The notes under the pieces: generated by a model
Database searches by the model: none
What the model saw: only the letters and a program-made list of their open reading frames with translations
What the model was told of the DNA's origin: nothing
Part shown: piece after piece, positions 43,202 through 53,265 of the stretch
Layout of the letters: the number at the start of each line of letters is the position of its first letter
How positions within the stretch are numbered: the stretch's first letter is position 1
Position numbers and translations under genes: made by a program
Source: Streptomyces sp. NBC_00091
GTDB taxonomy: Bacteria > Actinomycetota > Actinomycetes > Streptomycetales > Streptomycetaceae
Reading direction: 5' to 3'
Assembly (NCBI RefSeq): GCF_026343185.1
Contig: NZ_JAPEMA010000001.1
Location: 4,464,001-4,528,000, forward strand
DNA length: 64,000 nucleotides

Positions 43202-44692
43202 ATGGATCTCGAGACGTTCCGCAAGCTCGCGGCCGACCGCCGCGTCATCCCCGTGAGCCGTCGGCTGCTGGCCGACGGGGACACCCCGGTCGGGCTCTAC
43301 CGGAAGCTGGCCGCCGAGCGCCCCGGCACCTTCCTGCTGGAATCCGCCGAGAACGGCCGCTCCTGGTCCCGGTACTCCTTCGTCGGCGTCCGCAGCGACT
43401 CCACCCTCACCGTCAAGGACGGCCAGGCGCACTGGATCGGCACCCCGCCCGTCGGCGTCCCCACGGACGGCGACCCCCTGGAGGCCCTGCGCGTCACCGT
43501 CGAGGCCCTGCACACTCCCCGCGACCTCGCGGGCGGGATGCCGCCCTTCACCGGCGGCATGGTCGGCTACCTCGGCTACGACATCGTGCGCCGCCTGGAG
43601 CGCATCGGGGAGCACACCGAGGACGACCTGCGGCTGCCCGAGCTGACCATGCTGCTCACCTCCGACCTGGCGGTCCTCGACCACTGGGACGGCACCGTCC
43701 TGCTCATCGCCAACGCGATCAACCACAACGCCCTCGACACCGGGGCGGACGAGGCGTACGCGGACGCGGTGGCCCGCCTGGACGCGATGGAGGCCGACCT
43801 CGCGCGGCCCGCGCCCTACGTCCCCGCCGCGCTCCCGGAGTCCGCGCTGCCCCCCTTCGACGCGCTCTGGGGCGGCGAGAAGTACCAGGTCGCGGTCGAG
43901 GACATCAAGGAGCGCATCCGGGCCGGCGAGGCCTTCCAGGTGGTGCCCTCGCAGCGGTTCGAGACCCCCTGCGAGGCCTCCGCGCTGGACGTCTACCGGG
44001 TCCTGCGGGCGACCAACCCGTCCCCGTACATGTACCTCTTCCGCTTCGAGAACGGCTTCGACGTGGTCGGGTCCAGCCCCGAGGCGCTGGTCAAGGTCGA
44101 GGACGGCCGGGCCATGGTCCACCCCATCGCCGGCACCCGCCACCGCGGCGCCACCCCGCAGGAGGACAACGACCTCGCCGAGGAGCTGCTGGCCGACCCC
44201 AAGGAGCGCGCCGAGCACCTCATGCTCGTCGACCTCGGCCGCAACGACCTGGGCCGGGTCTGCGAGCCGGGTTCGGTGGAGGTCGTCGACTTCATGTCGA
44301 TCGAGCGCTACTCCCACGTGATGCACATCGTCTCCACGGTCACCGGACGGGTCGCCGAGGGCAAGACCGCCTTCGACGTGCTCACCGCCTGCTTCCCCGC
44401 CGGCACCCTCTCGGGCGCGCCCAAGCCCCGCGCCATGCAGATCATCGAGGAGCTGGAGCCCTCCCGCCGCGGCCTGTACGGCGGCTGCGTCGGCTACCTC
44501 GACTTCGCGGGGGACTCCGACACGGCCATCGCCATCCGCACCGCGCTGCTGCGCGACGGTACGGCGTACGTGCAGGCCGGAGCGGGTGTGGTCGCGGATT
44601 CGGTGCCCGAGCTGGAGGACCTCGAGTGCCGCAACAAGGCGGCCGCCGTGCTCCGCGCCGTGGGAGCGGCGAACCGCCTCCACCGCGCCTGA
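43202..44692 (+). CDS. trpE: Anthranilate synthase component I
   Basis: A 496-residue chorismate-using enzyme. The N-terminal LLES element (residues about 44-47, [12 protein letters not shown]) is the tryptophan feedback site. C-terminal catalytic motifs: [40 protein letters not shown] and [10 protein letters not shown]. Stand-alone (not fused to TrpG). It follows hisI by only 13 nt, so there is no room for an attenuator leader between them. Confidence 0.97.
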   Translation: MDLETFRKLAADRRVIPVSRRLLADGDTPVGLYRKLAAERPGTFLLESAENGRSWSRYSFVGVRSDSTLTVKDGQAHWIGTPPVGVPTDGDPLEALRVTVEALHTPRDLAGGMPPFTGGMVGYLGYDIVRRLERIGEHTEDDLRLPELTMLLTSDLAVLDHWDGTVLLIANAINHNALDTGADEAYADAVARLDAMEADLARPAPYVPAALPESALPPFDALWGGEKYQVAVEDIKERIRAGEAFQVVPSQRFETPCEASALDVYRVLRATNPSPYMYLFRFENGFDVVGSSPEALVKVEDGRAMVHPIAGTRHRGATPQEDNDLAEELLADPKERAEHLMLVDLGRNDLGRVCEPGSVEVVDFMSIERYSHVMHIVSTVTGRVAEGKTAFDVLTACFPAGTLSGAPKPRAMQIIEELEPSRRGLYGGCVGYLDFAGDSDTAIAIRTALLRDGTAYVQAGAGVVADSVPELEDLECRNKAAAVLRAVGAANRLHRA

Positions 44693-44715
44693 GGACGTAG
44701 GGGATAGTGGGGTAC

Positions 44716-45345
44716 GTGAGTGCCGTACCCCACCCCCGCATCGAAGCCGAGCCCCCCGAGAGCAGCGCCGGCCGCCGCACCGTGGCCATCGCCCTGCTGC
44801 TCGGCGCGCTCGGCGCCACCGTCGTCCTGCTCGCCTCCGGCCGCACCTGGGCCCGGGGCAGCGCCGCCGTCGGGGGCGGAACGCTGCCGCTGACCGCGGA
44901 CGGGCGGGCCGTCACCGGTCTCCCGGCGGCCCTGGCCATCGTCGGCCTCGCCGCCCTGGTCGCGGTGTTCGCCGTACGGGGCCGCGGGCGGCTGCTGGTG
45001 TCGGGGCTGCTCGCGCTGAGCGGGCTCGGCGCGGCCCTGTCCGCGGTGGCCGCCGCCGACGACCGCCGGGCGCTGGACGAGCGGGCCGCCACCGCGACGG
45101 CCGACACCGCCGCCCGGGTGGTGGAACTGACCCATACGGCCTGGCCGTACATCACGGCTTCCGGAGCGGCCCTGATCCTGCTCGCGGGGCTCCTGGCGCT
45201 GCGCTTCGGCCGGAGCTGGCCCGCGATGGGAGGCCGCTACGAGCGCGACGGCAGCCCCCGTACGCGCACCCCCGCCCCGGTGGACCCGGACCGGCCGGAG
45301 GACCTGTGGAAGGCCCTGGACCGCGGCGAGGACCCCACGGACTGA
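44716..45345 (+). CDS. Tryptophan-associated membrane protein (TIGR02234 type)
   Basis: A 209-residue protein with four hydrophobic segments in residues 20-155 and a hydrophilic tail ending RPEDLWKALDRGEDPTD. This tail and its location directly behind trpE are typical of the actinobacterial TIGR02234 family. GTG 44716 (MSAVPHP) is preferred to GTG 44707. Function unknown; link to tryptophan synthesis is by conserved neighbourhood only. Confidence 0.85.
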   Translation: MSAVPHPRIEAEPPESSAGRRTVAIALLLGALGATVVLLASGRTWARGSAAVGGGTLPLTADGRAVTGLPAALAIVGLAALVAVFAVRGRGRLLVSGLLALSGLGAALSAVAAADDRRALDERAATATADTAARVVELTHTAWPYITASGAALILLAGLLALRFGRSWPAMGGRYERDGSPRTRTPAPVDPDRPEDLWKALDRGEDPTD

Positions 45346-45456
45346 GACGGCGCCCGCCGCGGATCCCCACCCACTGGAGAAACCGGCGGTCCCGTGCGGG
45401 ACAATGACAGAGAGCGTGCGACACAGCACGTGTGACAGAGCAACGAGGAGCAACTC

Positions 45457-45708
45457 ATGGCGGGCACGAGCCACGGACACACCCCGGCCGCCTGGACCGG
45501 TGTCGTCATCGCCTTCATCGGTTTCTGCGTCTCCGGCGCCTTCATGGTGCTGGCGAACCCGCTCGGGTTCTGGGCCGGCTTCGTCGTCGTCGCGCTCGGC
45601 GGTGTCGTCGGCATGGCGATGCGCGCCGCGGGCATGGGCGCGCCGAAGGCCACCCACCGCGACCTCGCCGAGGTCATCGCCGCCAACCGGGTTCCCGCCA
45701 AGGTCTGA
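45457..45708 (+). CDS. HGxxPAAW family small membrane protein
   Basis: An 83-residue protein with the family-defining HGHTPAAWTG near the N-terminus, two hydrophobic helices (about 13-33 and 37-58) and a short basic tail. ATG 45457 is preceded by GAGGAG. Restricted to actinobacteria as far as I know; function unknown. Followed by a hairpin terminator. Confidence 0.88.
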   Translation: MAGTSHGHTPAAWTGVVIAFIGFCVSGAFMVLANPLGFWAGFVVVALGGVVGMAMRAAGMGAPKATHRDLAEVIAANRVPAKV

Positions 45709-45742
45709 GCGCGACAGCGCGGGTCCGCCGGCCCGCACTCCG

Positions 45743-45772
45743 AAAGGCGCGGCCCGTCGGGCTGCGCCTTTT
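45743..45772 (+). terminator. Terminator hairpin with T tail
   Basis: AAAGGCGCGGCCC pairs with GGGCTGCGCCTTT followed by TTG; a classical terminator after the HGxxPAAW gene. Confidence 0.85.
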
Positions 45773-45796
45773 GTCATGACCGGAGAGAATCAGCGG

Positions 45797-46273
45797 GTGG
45801 ACGCCCCTCGCACCAGCACCCCGCCCGCCGTGCCCCGGCAGCCCCTGCCGCCCGCCCCGGCGCCCGTACGGGCCTCCCGGGCCCGGCGCCTGGCCGCCCC
45901 GGCGCTCACCCTGGCCGGGGCCGTGGCGGCCTTCGCGTACCTGGGCGCCGTGGACCCGAACGAACCGGGGCACTACCCGGTCTGCCCGCTCTTCCGGCTG
46001 ACCGGGGTGCTGTGCCCCGGCTGCGGCGGGCTGCGCAGCGCGCACGCCTTCGCCACCGGGGACCTGACGGCCGCCCTGGGTGCCAATGCCGTGGCGGTGG
46101 CGGGGTACCTGGTCTTCGCCGCTTTCATGGCGCTGTGGCTGCTGCGCGCCTTCCGCGGCGCCCCGGCCCCCCGGATCGTCCTGAGACCGGTCTACTGGTG
46201 GGGCATCGGGGCCCTGGTCCTGGCCTTCTCGATTGTCCGGAACCTCCCGTTCGGATCCGTATTGGCCCCCTGA
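45797..46273 (+). CDS. DUF2752 membrane protein
   Basis: A 158-residue protein with three hydrophobic segments and the DUF2752 signature CPLFRLTGVLCPGCGGLRSAHAFATGD. GTG 45797 with GGAGAG at suitable spacing is preferred; the ATG at 45776 abuts the preceding terminator. Function unknown. Upstream of trpC on the same strand. Confidence 0.82.
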   Translation: MDAPRTSTPPAVPRQPLPPAPAPVRASRARRLAAPALTLAGAVAAFAYLGAVDPNEPGHYPVCPLFRLTGVLCPGCGGLRSAHAFATGDLTAALGANAVAVAGYLVFAAFMALWLLRAFRGAPAPRIVLRPVYWWGIGALVLAFSIVRNLPFGSVLAP

Positions 46274-46330
46274 CCCCTTGCGGGGGCCCGGCGCGGAACT
46301 ACGGGAAGCCCATATTCCGACGTCCAGTCC

Positions 46331-46459
46331 ATGGGAAACCAAGAAGTCCGTGCGGAGGCCGTGGCGACCTGCGGATACCATTTGAGTGCTGACCTTGCAG
46401 TGGTACGTGTCTGCAAGGCGGCCGACCGTCATCAACCCGGAAGGGGGCCGCTCGCGTGA
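46331..46459 (+). CDS. Possible small upstream ORF overlapping trpC start
   Basis: ATG 46331 opens a 42-codon frame beginning [19 protein letters not shown] and ending GPLA, with its TGA overlapping the trpC GTG (GTGA). Third-position GC is only about 60%, low for a coding gene here, and no good ribosome-binding site is seen. It may still couple translation into trpC. No Trp codons, so it is not a classical attenuator. Confidence 0.3.
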   Translation: MGNQEVRAEAVATCGYHLSADLAVVRVCKAADRHQPGRGPLA

Positions 46460-47265
46460 GTGTGCTCGACGAGATCATCGAAGGGGTCCGCGAAGACCTT
46501 GCCGAACGGCAGGCCCGCGTGAGCCTCGACGAGCTCAAGGAGCGTGCCGCCAAGGCGCCCCAGGCCAAGGACGGTGTCGCCGCCCTGCGTGGCGACGGCG
46601 TCAAGGTGATCTGTGAGGTCAAGCGCTCCAGCCCCTCCAAGGGCGCGCTGGCCGCGATCGCGGATCCGGCCGGGCTCGCCGCCGACTACGAGGCCGGCGG
46701 GGCCGCGGTCATCTCCGTCCTGACCGAGCAGCGCCGTTTCGGCGGCTCGCTGGCCGACCTGGAGGCCGTCCGCGCCCGCGTGGACATCCCGATCCTGCGC
46801 AAGGACTTCATCGTCACGGCGTACCAGCTGTGGGAGGCCCGCGCCTACGGCGCCGACCTCGTCCTGCTGATCGTCGCGGCCCTGGACCAGGAGGCCCTCG
46901 TCTCCCTCATCGAGCGGGCCGAGTCCATCGGCCTCACCCCGCTCGTCGAGGTCCACGACGAGGAGGAGATCGAGCGCGCCGTCGAGGCCGGTGCCAAGAT
47001 CATCGGCGTCAACGCGCGCAACCTGAAGGACCTCAAGGTCGACCGCTCCACCTTCGAGCGGATCGTCGGCGAGATCCCGGCCCACATCGTGAAGGTCGCC
47101 GAGTCCGGCATCCGCGGACCGCACGACCTGATCGCCTACGCCAACGAGGGCGCCGACGCCGTCCTCGTCGGAGAGTCCCTGGTCACCGGCCGCGACCCGA
47201 AGGCGGCCGTGGCCGACCTCGTCGCCGCCGGGGCCCACCCCGCCCTGCGCCACGGCCGGAGCTGA
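46456..47265 (+). CDS. trpC: Indole-3-glycerol phosphate synthase
   Basis: A 269-residue TIM barrel with [19 protein letters not shown] and [13 protein letters not shown] plus AESGI, all typical TrpC residues. Monofunctional. GTG start with GGAAGGGGG upstream. First gene of trpC-trpM-trpB-trpA. Confidence 0.96.
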   Translation: MSVLDEIIEGVREDLAERQARVSLDELKERAAKAPQAKDGVAALRGDGVKVICEVKRSSPSKGALAAIADPAGLAADYEAGGAAVISVLTEQRRFGGSLADLEAVRARVDIPILRKDFIVTAYQLWEARAYGADLVLLIVAALDQEALVSLIERAESIGLTPLVEVHDEEEIERAVEAGAKIIGVNARNLKDLKVDRSTFERIVGEIPAHIVKVAESGIRGPHDLIAYANEGADAVLVGESLVTGRDPKAAVADLVAAGAHPALRHGRS

Positions 47266-47273
47266 CCACTCCC

Positions 47274-47483
47274 ATGCCTCCCGTCCGCTCCTCCGTCCGC
47301 ACCCGCCCGGGCCACGGCCCGGCCGGCGTGCCGACGGCGCACGCGCCGCTGGCGCGCGGCTGCCGCCCACGCGGCTGCCGCGCCCCGGCCCGCCGGGTGC
47401 GCGGCAGGCGGGTGCGCTACGTGATCGGCTCCGAGCCCGGACAGGTCAACGGCATGCGATGGCGCGGCGGATCCGCGCTCTGA
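47274..47483 (+). CDS. trpM: TrpM, small protein of the Streptomyces trpCMBA operon
   Basis: A 69-residue, Arg/Pro/Gly-rich protein between trpC and trpB. Its C-terminal half ([16 protein letters not shown], then [16 protein letters not shown]) resembles what I remember of S. coelicolor TrpM, a small protein reported to modulate tryptophan synthesis and development. The first 25 residues are less conserved in character. The ATG is preceded by only weak purines; translation may depend on trpC. Confidence 0.8.
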   Translation: MPPVRSSVRTRPGHGPAGVPTAHAPLARGCRPRGCRAPARRVRGRRVRYVIGSEPGQVNGMRWRGGSAL

Positions 47484-47691
47484 CGACGGCCTCCCCGGCC
47501 CGGTACCCCTGAGGTACCGGGTGCGGGCGGTCGCGTACGGCCCCGCCCCCTCGTGGGCGCGGGCCGGCCCGTCCCGTACGGCACCCGTCCCCGCAGCGCG
47601 GGGTGCGCGGGCCGCGGACCGGCGGAGCAATACGGTGCATCCAGCCCCCGCCGAGCGAAACCTCGCATTCCGTACCCGTAGGAGTAGTGGC

Positions 47692-48941
<1,250 letters not shown>

Positions 48942-48945
<4 letters not shown>

Positions 48946-49757
48946 GCACCGGAAACCTTCAGCTGCTGGGCGACACCCTCGCCAAGGCCAAGTCCGAGGA
49001 CCGCGCCGCCCTCGTCGCCTACCTCCCGGCCGGCTTCCCGACCGTCGACGGCGGCATCGAAGCGGTCAAGGCCGTCATCGCGGGCGGCGCCGACGTCGTC
49101 GAGATCGGCCTGCCGCACAGCGACCCGGTCCTGGACGGCGCCGTCATCCAGACCGCCGACGACATCGCCCTGCGCGGCGGCGTGAAGATCGCCGACGTGC
49201 TGCGCACCGTCCGCGAGGCCTTCGAGGCCACCGGGGTCCCGATCCTGGTCATGACGTACTGGAACCCCATCGACCGCTACGGCGTCGAGCGGTTCACCGC
49301 CGAGCTGGCGGCGGCCGGCGGCGCGGGCTGCATCCTGCCCGACCTGCCGGTCCAGGAGTCCGCGCTGTGGCGCGAGCACGCGGCCAAGCACGGTCTGGCG
49401 ACCGTCTTCGTCGTGGCCCCCAGCAGCCGGGACGAACGCCTGGCGACCATCACCGCCGCCGGTTCCGGTTTCGTCTACGCGGCCTCCCTCATGGGCGTCA
49501 CCGGCACCCGCGAGTCCGTCGGCGACGAGGCCCAGGAGCTGGTGCGCCGCACCCGCACCACGACCGAGCTGCCCGTCTGCGTGGGCCTGGGCGTCTCCAA
49601 CGCCGTACAGGCCAAGCAGGTCGCCGGCTTCGCCGACGGTGTGATCGTCGGCTCGGCCTTCGTGAAGCTGCTGCTGGACGCGCCGGACCTGCCCGCCGGG
49701 CTGGACGCCGTGCGCGCGTTGGCGGGCGAGCTTGCGGAAGGCGTACGCAGGTCCTGA
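48942..49757 (+). CDS. trpA: Tryptophan synthase alpha subunit
   Basis: A 271-residue TIM barrel with [25 protein letters not shown] (catalytic Asp region) and [10 protein letters not shown]. Cleaves indoleglycerol phosphate and channels indole to TrpB. GTG start overlapping trpB. A perfect hairpin closes the operon. Confidence 0.97.
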
Positions 49758-49809
49758 CCCCGAGCGGGCCCAGGACGGGGTTCTGTAGCCCGATCGGGTG
49801 GAAACGGCA

Positions 49810-49837
49810 GCGGGGAGGCACGCGAGTGCCTCCCCGC
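49810..49837 (+). terminator. Terminator of the trp operon
   Basis: Perfect stem GCGGGGAGGCAC-gcga-GTGCCTCCCCGC followed by TTCGTTT. Confidence 0.92.
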
Positions 49838-49852
49838 TTCGTTTGGCCGAAC

Positions 49853-50848
49853 GTGAGCGAGAAGAACGACGGTGCGAACCGCGATGCGACGAAACGATCG
49901 GCCCGGGAGCGACTCCAGCAGGAGCGCGAGCGGCAGAAGACCCGGGACAAGCGCCGGCGGACCTTCGTGGTGGCCGGCGCGGTCGTCGGCGTGCTCGGCC
50001 TGGCCGCCGTCGTCGGCGTGATCGCGGCCAACGCCGGCAAGGGCGACAAGTCCGCCGAGGCGGGCCCGGTGGCCGCGCCGTCCGGAGCCACCGGCAAGGA
50101 CGCCCTCGCCATCCAGACGGGCAAGAACGAGGCCAAGTCCACCCTCACGGTGTGGGAGGACTTCCGCTGCCCCGCCTGCAAGGCCTTCGAGGACAACTAC
50201 CGCACCACGATCCACGACCTGGAGGCCAAGGGGCTGCTCAAGGTCGAGTACCACCTGGTGGCCCTGATCGACGGGAACATGGGCGGCACCGGCTCCCTGA
50301 AGGGGGCGAATGCGGCCGCCTGCGCCCAGGACGCCGGGAAGTTCCCCGCGTACCACGACGTCCTCTTCCAGAACCAGCCGCAGGAGACCGACGACGCCTA
50401 CGGCAAGAACGCCAAGCTGCTGGAACTGGCCGGCAAGGTGGAGGGGCTCGACACCCCGGCCTTCCGCTCCTGCGTGGAGGACGGCACCCACAACAGCTGG
50501 GTGGGCAAGTCCCACGAGGCCTTCCGCGCCGGGAAGTTCCGGGGCACCCCGACCGTGCTCCTCGACGGCAAGGACATCTTCTCCGACCAGGCGAACCCGC
50601 TGACCCCGCAGAAGCTGAAGGAGAAGGTCGAGGGCACCTCCGGCGCCGGGGCCTCCGGTACGGGCAAGGCCTCCCCGTCCGCCTCCGCCTCCCCGTCCGC
50701 CTCCGCCCCGGCGGGCGGCGGGACGAGGGCGGGGACCAGGACCGCCCCCTCGGCCGGTTCCGGTTCCGCTTCGGGTTCCGCTTCGGGGACCGTCTCGGGG
50801 ACCGGCGCGGGCTCCCGGTCCGGCTCGGGAGTCGCCTCGGGAGGCTGA
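49853..50848 (+). CDS. DsbA-like thioredoxin-fold membrane protein with Ser/Gly-rich tail
   Basis: A 331-residue protein, same plan as the protein at 19917-20711: charged N-terminus (RLQQERERQKTRDKRR), one transmembrane helix (about 37-59), then a thioredoxin_4 domain with FRCPACKAF (CPAC) and FRGTPTVLL. It adds a 75-residue Ser/Gly/Ala low-complexity tail. GTG 49853 (VSEKND) is chosen. Between trp and lgt. Probably an extracytoplasmic thiol oxidoreductase. Confidence 0.88.
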   Translation: MSEKNDGANRDATKRSARERLQQERERQKTRDKRRRTFVVAGAVVGVLGLAAVVGVIAANAGKGDKSAEAGPVAAPSGATGKDALAIQTGKNEAKSTLTVWEDFRCPACKAFEDNYRTTIHDLEAKGLLKVEYHLVALIDGNMGGTGSLKGANAAACAQDAGKFPAYHDVLFQNQPQETDDAYGKNAKLLELAGKVEGLDTPAFRSCVEDGTHNSWVGKSHEAFRAGKFRGTPTVLLDGKDIFSDQANPLTPQKLKEKVEGTSGAGASGTGKASPSASASPSASAPAGGGTRAGTRTAPSAGSGSASGSASGTVSGTGAGSRSGSGVASGG

Positions 50849-50936
50849 GCGGCGGCCGCGCCGTGTGTGGTTTTGGTTTCAGCTTGCCGGGCGGGTTGCG
50901 GTCCGTACCGCCCGGCAGGGTAGCGTCAGGTCTGCC

Positions 50937-51899
50937 ATGACCCTTGCTTACATCCCCAGTCCGTCGACCGGCGTGATCCATCTCGGACCGATCCCGCTCC
51001 GCGGCTACGCGTTCTGCATCATCATCGGCGTCTTCGTCGCCGTCTGGCTCGGCAACAAGCGGTGGATCGCGCGCGGCGGAAAGCCGGGCACGGTCGCGGA
51101 CATCGCCGTGTGGGCCGTGCCCTTCGGCCTCGTCGGCGGTCGCCTCTACCACGTGATCACCGACTACCAGCTCTACTTCGGCGAGGGCCGCAACTGGGTC
51201 GACGCCTTCAAGATCTGGGAGGGCGGCCTCGGCATCTGGGGCGCGATCGCGCTGGGCGCGGTGGGCGCCTGGATCGGCTGCCGCCTGCGCGGGATCCCGC
51301 TGCCGGCCTGGGCCGACGCCCTGGCCCCCGGCATCGCCATCGCCCAGGCCTGCGGCCGCTGGGGCAACTGGTTCAACCAGGAGCTGTACGGGCGGGCCAC
51401 CGACCTGCCCTGGGCGGTGAAGATCAGCGAAGGCCCCAACCGGGTCGCCGGGACCTACCACCCGACCTTCCTGTACGAGTCCCTGTGGTGCCTCGGCGTC
51501 GCCGCCCTGGTCATCTGGGCCGACCGGCGCTTCAAGCTCGGGCACGGGCGGGCCTTCGCCGTGTACGTGGCCGCGTACTGCGCCGGGCGCGTCTGGACCG
51601 AGTACCTGCGGGTCGACGAGGCGCACCACATCATGGGCATGCGGCTGAACGTGTGGACCGCGATCCTGTGCTTCGTGCTCGCGGTGGTCTACTTCGTGCT
51701 CTCGGCGAAGCTGCGGCCGGGGCGCGAGGAGGTCGTGGAGCCGGTTGCCTCCGGCGGTTCCGGTGAGGGCGGCGCGGACGCCAAGGCCGTGCCGGCGGGT
51801 GCGGAAGCGAAGGCCGACGCCGAGCCCGTCGAGGGTGCCGAGGGTGCCGAGGCGAAGCCGACCAGCCTGACGAAGGCCGCTGAGGCCGACAAGAGCTGA
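50937..51899 (+). CDS. lgt: Prolipoprotein diacylglyceryl transferase
   Basis: A 320-residue membrane enzyme with seven helices that transfers diacylglycerol to lipoprotein Cys. Signature region GRWGNWFNQELYGRATDLPW, with the conserved GGRLYHVITDY earlier. The C-terminal 55 residues are a Glu/Ala-rich extension typical of Streptomyces Lgt. It is the partner of LspA in this window. Confidence 0.96.
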   Translation: MTLAYIPSPSTGVIHLGPIPLRGYAFCIIIGVFVAVWLGNKRWIARGGKPGTVADIAVWAVPFGLVGGRLYHVITDYQLYFGEGRNWVDAFKIWEGGLGIWGAIALGAVGAWIGCRLRGIPLPAWADALAPGIAIAQACGRWGNWFNQELYGRATDLPWAVKISEGPNRVAGTYHPTFLYESLWCLGVAALVIWADRRFKLGHGRAFAVYVAAYCAGRVWTEYLRVDEAHHIMGMRLNVWTAILCFVLAVVYFVLSAKLRPGREEVVEPVASGGSGEGGADAKAVPAGAEAKADAEPVEGAEGAEAKPTSLTKAAEADKS

Positions 51900-51909
51900 A
51901 CGAGTCGTA

Positions 51910-51948
51910 CCGGAGGGGGCGCCGCGCGTACTGCGGCGCCCCCTCCGG
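51910..51948 (+). terminator. Terminator after lgt
   Basis: Perfect 16-bp stem CCGGAGGGGGCGCCGC / GCGGCGCCCCCTCCGG with a 7-nt loop. Confidence 0.9.
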
Positions 51949-51976
51949 CGTACCCGGCCTGTGCCCCGGGGGCGCC

Positions 51977-52222
51977 GCTGCGCGGGGCCTGCCCCTCCCC
52001 GCCCTTCCACGGTTCCCCGGGGCTCCGCCCCGGACCCCGTACGGGCGCTGCGCGCCCGTCGCCTCAATCGCCGGCGGGGCTGGATTTTCCAGCCCCGCCG
52101 GCGTTTGAGGCGCGGGTCCGGGCAGCGCCCGGGGAACCATGGGCCCGGGCTGGGGTCCGACCGTCGTCTGCGGGTGGTGGGCCGCTGCGCGGGGCTGGGT
52201 CCCCTACCCGCCCTTCCACTCG
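51977..52222. repeat. Intergenic palindromic repeat, copy 4
   Basis: Module GCTGCGCGGGGCCTGCCCC..., GGGGCTCCGCCCC, then GCCTCAATCGCCGGCGGGGCTGG and its inverted arm CCAGCCCCGCCGGCGTTTGAGGC (near-perfect cruciform around ATTTT), then a second partial module. Gene-free. Confidence 0.78.
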
Positions 52223-52260
52223 GGTCCGACGGCCGGAGGCCGGCGCAGCGGCGCGAAGCC

Positions 52261-52440
52261 GGGGAGGCCGGCCACGGCCGAGCCGCGCGAGCGGCGCGTC
52301 AAGAAGGGGAGGCCGGCCACGGCCGAGCCGCGCGAGCGGCGCGTCAAGAAGGGGAGGCCGGCCACGGCCGAGCCGCGCGAGCGGCGCGTCAAGAAGGGGA
52401 GGCCGGCCACGGCCGAGCCGCGCGAGCGGCGCGTCAGAGG
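52261..52440. repeat. Four tandem 45-bp repeats
   Basis: A unit of 45 bp (core GAGCCGCGCGAGCGGCGCGT plus AAGAAGGGGAGGCCGG) occurs four times head to tail with no mismatches except the last 4 nt of copy 4. A degenerate fifth fragment (GCGGCGCGTCAAGAAGG) follows at about 52446. The internal palindrome GCCGCGCGAGCGGC could form a hairpin in each unit. It lies just beyond the 3' end of the minus-strand operon. Confidence 0.92.
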
Positions 52441-52452
52441 GTGTGCGGCGCG

Positions 52453-53265
52453 TCAAGAAGGTGTGCGGCGGGACAGGGTCAGGGTGCGGTGGGCGGCCGC
52501 CACCACCGCCGGGTCGACGAAGCGGCCGTCGGGCAGGGCCAGGGCCCCCGGGGTGGCGCGGGCGGCGGTGACGATCTCCTCGGCGGCGGTGACCTCCTCG
52601 GGCCCGGGGAGGTAGGCCCGCTCGATCACGGGGAGCTGGCGGGGGTGGATCGCCGCCCGGCCGAGGAACCCCAGCGAGCGTCCGCGCGCGCAGGAGACGG
52701 CCAGCGCCTCCAGGTCCCGGATGTCCGGGAACACCGACTGGGCCGGGGGCACCAGTCCCGCGGCCCGGGCCGCCACGACGACCCTGGAACGCGGCCAGTC
52801 GAGCCCGGCCTCCGCGCTGACGCCGAGGTCGGCACGCAGATCCGCCTCTCCGAGGGTCACCCCTTGCAGGGAGGGGTGGGCGCGGGCGATCTCGTACGCC
52901 CTCTCCACGCCCAGCGCGGACTCCAGCAGGGCGTACAGGGCCACCCCTCCGGTGCGGTCCGCGACCCGGGTGATCTGTTCCGGCGCGTCGATCTTGGGCA
53001 GCCGCAGCCCGGCGAGCCCGTGCAGCCGGGCCAGAGCCGTCAGGTCGGCGCCCGCCCAGGGGGAGCCGAGGGCGTTGACGCGGACGTGGACGGGGACCGG
53101 GGGCCGCTCGGTGAGCAGCTCGGCGGTGGCCGCGCGGGCGTACTCCTTGCGCGAGGCCGACACCGAGTCCTCCAGGTCGACGATGACGGCGTCGGCCCCG
53201 CAGAGCAGCGCCTTCGCTACCACCTCCGGGCGGTCCCCGGGCGCGTACAGCCAGGTCAGGATCAC
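52453..53265 (-). CDS. HpcH/HpaI (CitE-like) CoA ester lyase
   Basis: A 270-residue TIM-barrel lyase of the CitE/malyl-CoA lyase type: LYAPGDRPEVV (CoA-binding start), DAVIVDLEDSVS (metal Asp/Glu), RVNALGSPW, LPKIDAPEQI and FLGRAAIHPRQLPVI. Probably cleaves or forms a beta-hydroxyacyl-CoA. GTG start overlapping the CoA transferase (GTGA). Last gene of the seven-gene operon; ends 12 nt before the tandem repeats. Confidence 0.9.
   Translation of the reverse strand: MILTWLYAPGDRPEVVAKALLCGADAVIVDLEDSVSASRKEYARAATAELLTERPPVPVHVRVNALGSPWAGADLTALARLHGLAGLRLPKIDAPEQITRVADRTGGVALYALLESALGVERAYEIARAHPSLQGVTLGEADLRADLGVSAEAGLDWPRSRVVVAARAAGLVPPAQSVFPDIRDLEALAVSCARGRSLGFLGRAAIHPRQLPVIERAYLPGPEEVTAAEEIVTAARATPGALALPDGRFVDPAVVAAAHRTLTLSRRTPS

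Noticed and set aside
47484..47691. Additional gene between trpM and trpB
   Set aside because: The 208-bp gap has a palindrome near 47497-47520 and long frames but no plausible start, ribosome-binding site or family.
52261..52440. CRISPR array
   Set aside because: The 45-bp units are contiguous without variable spacers, and no cas genes are near.
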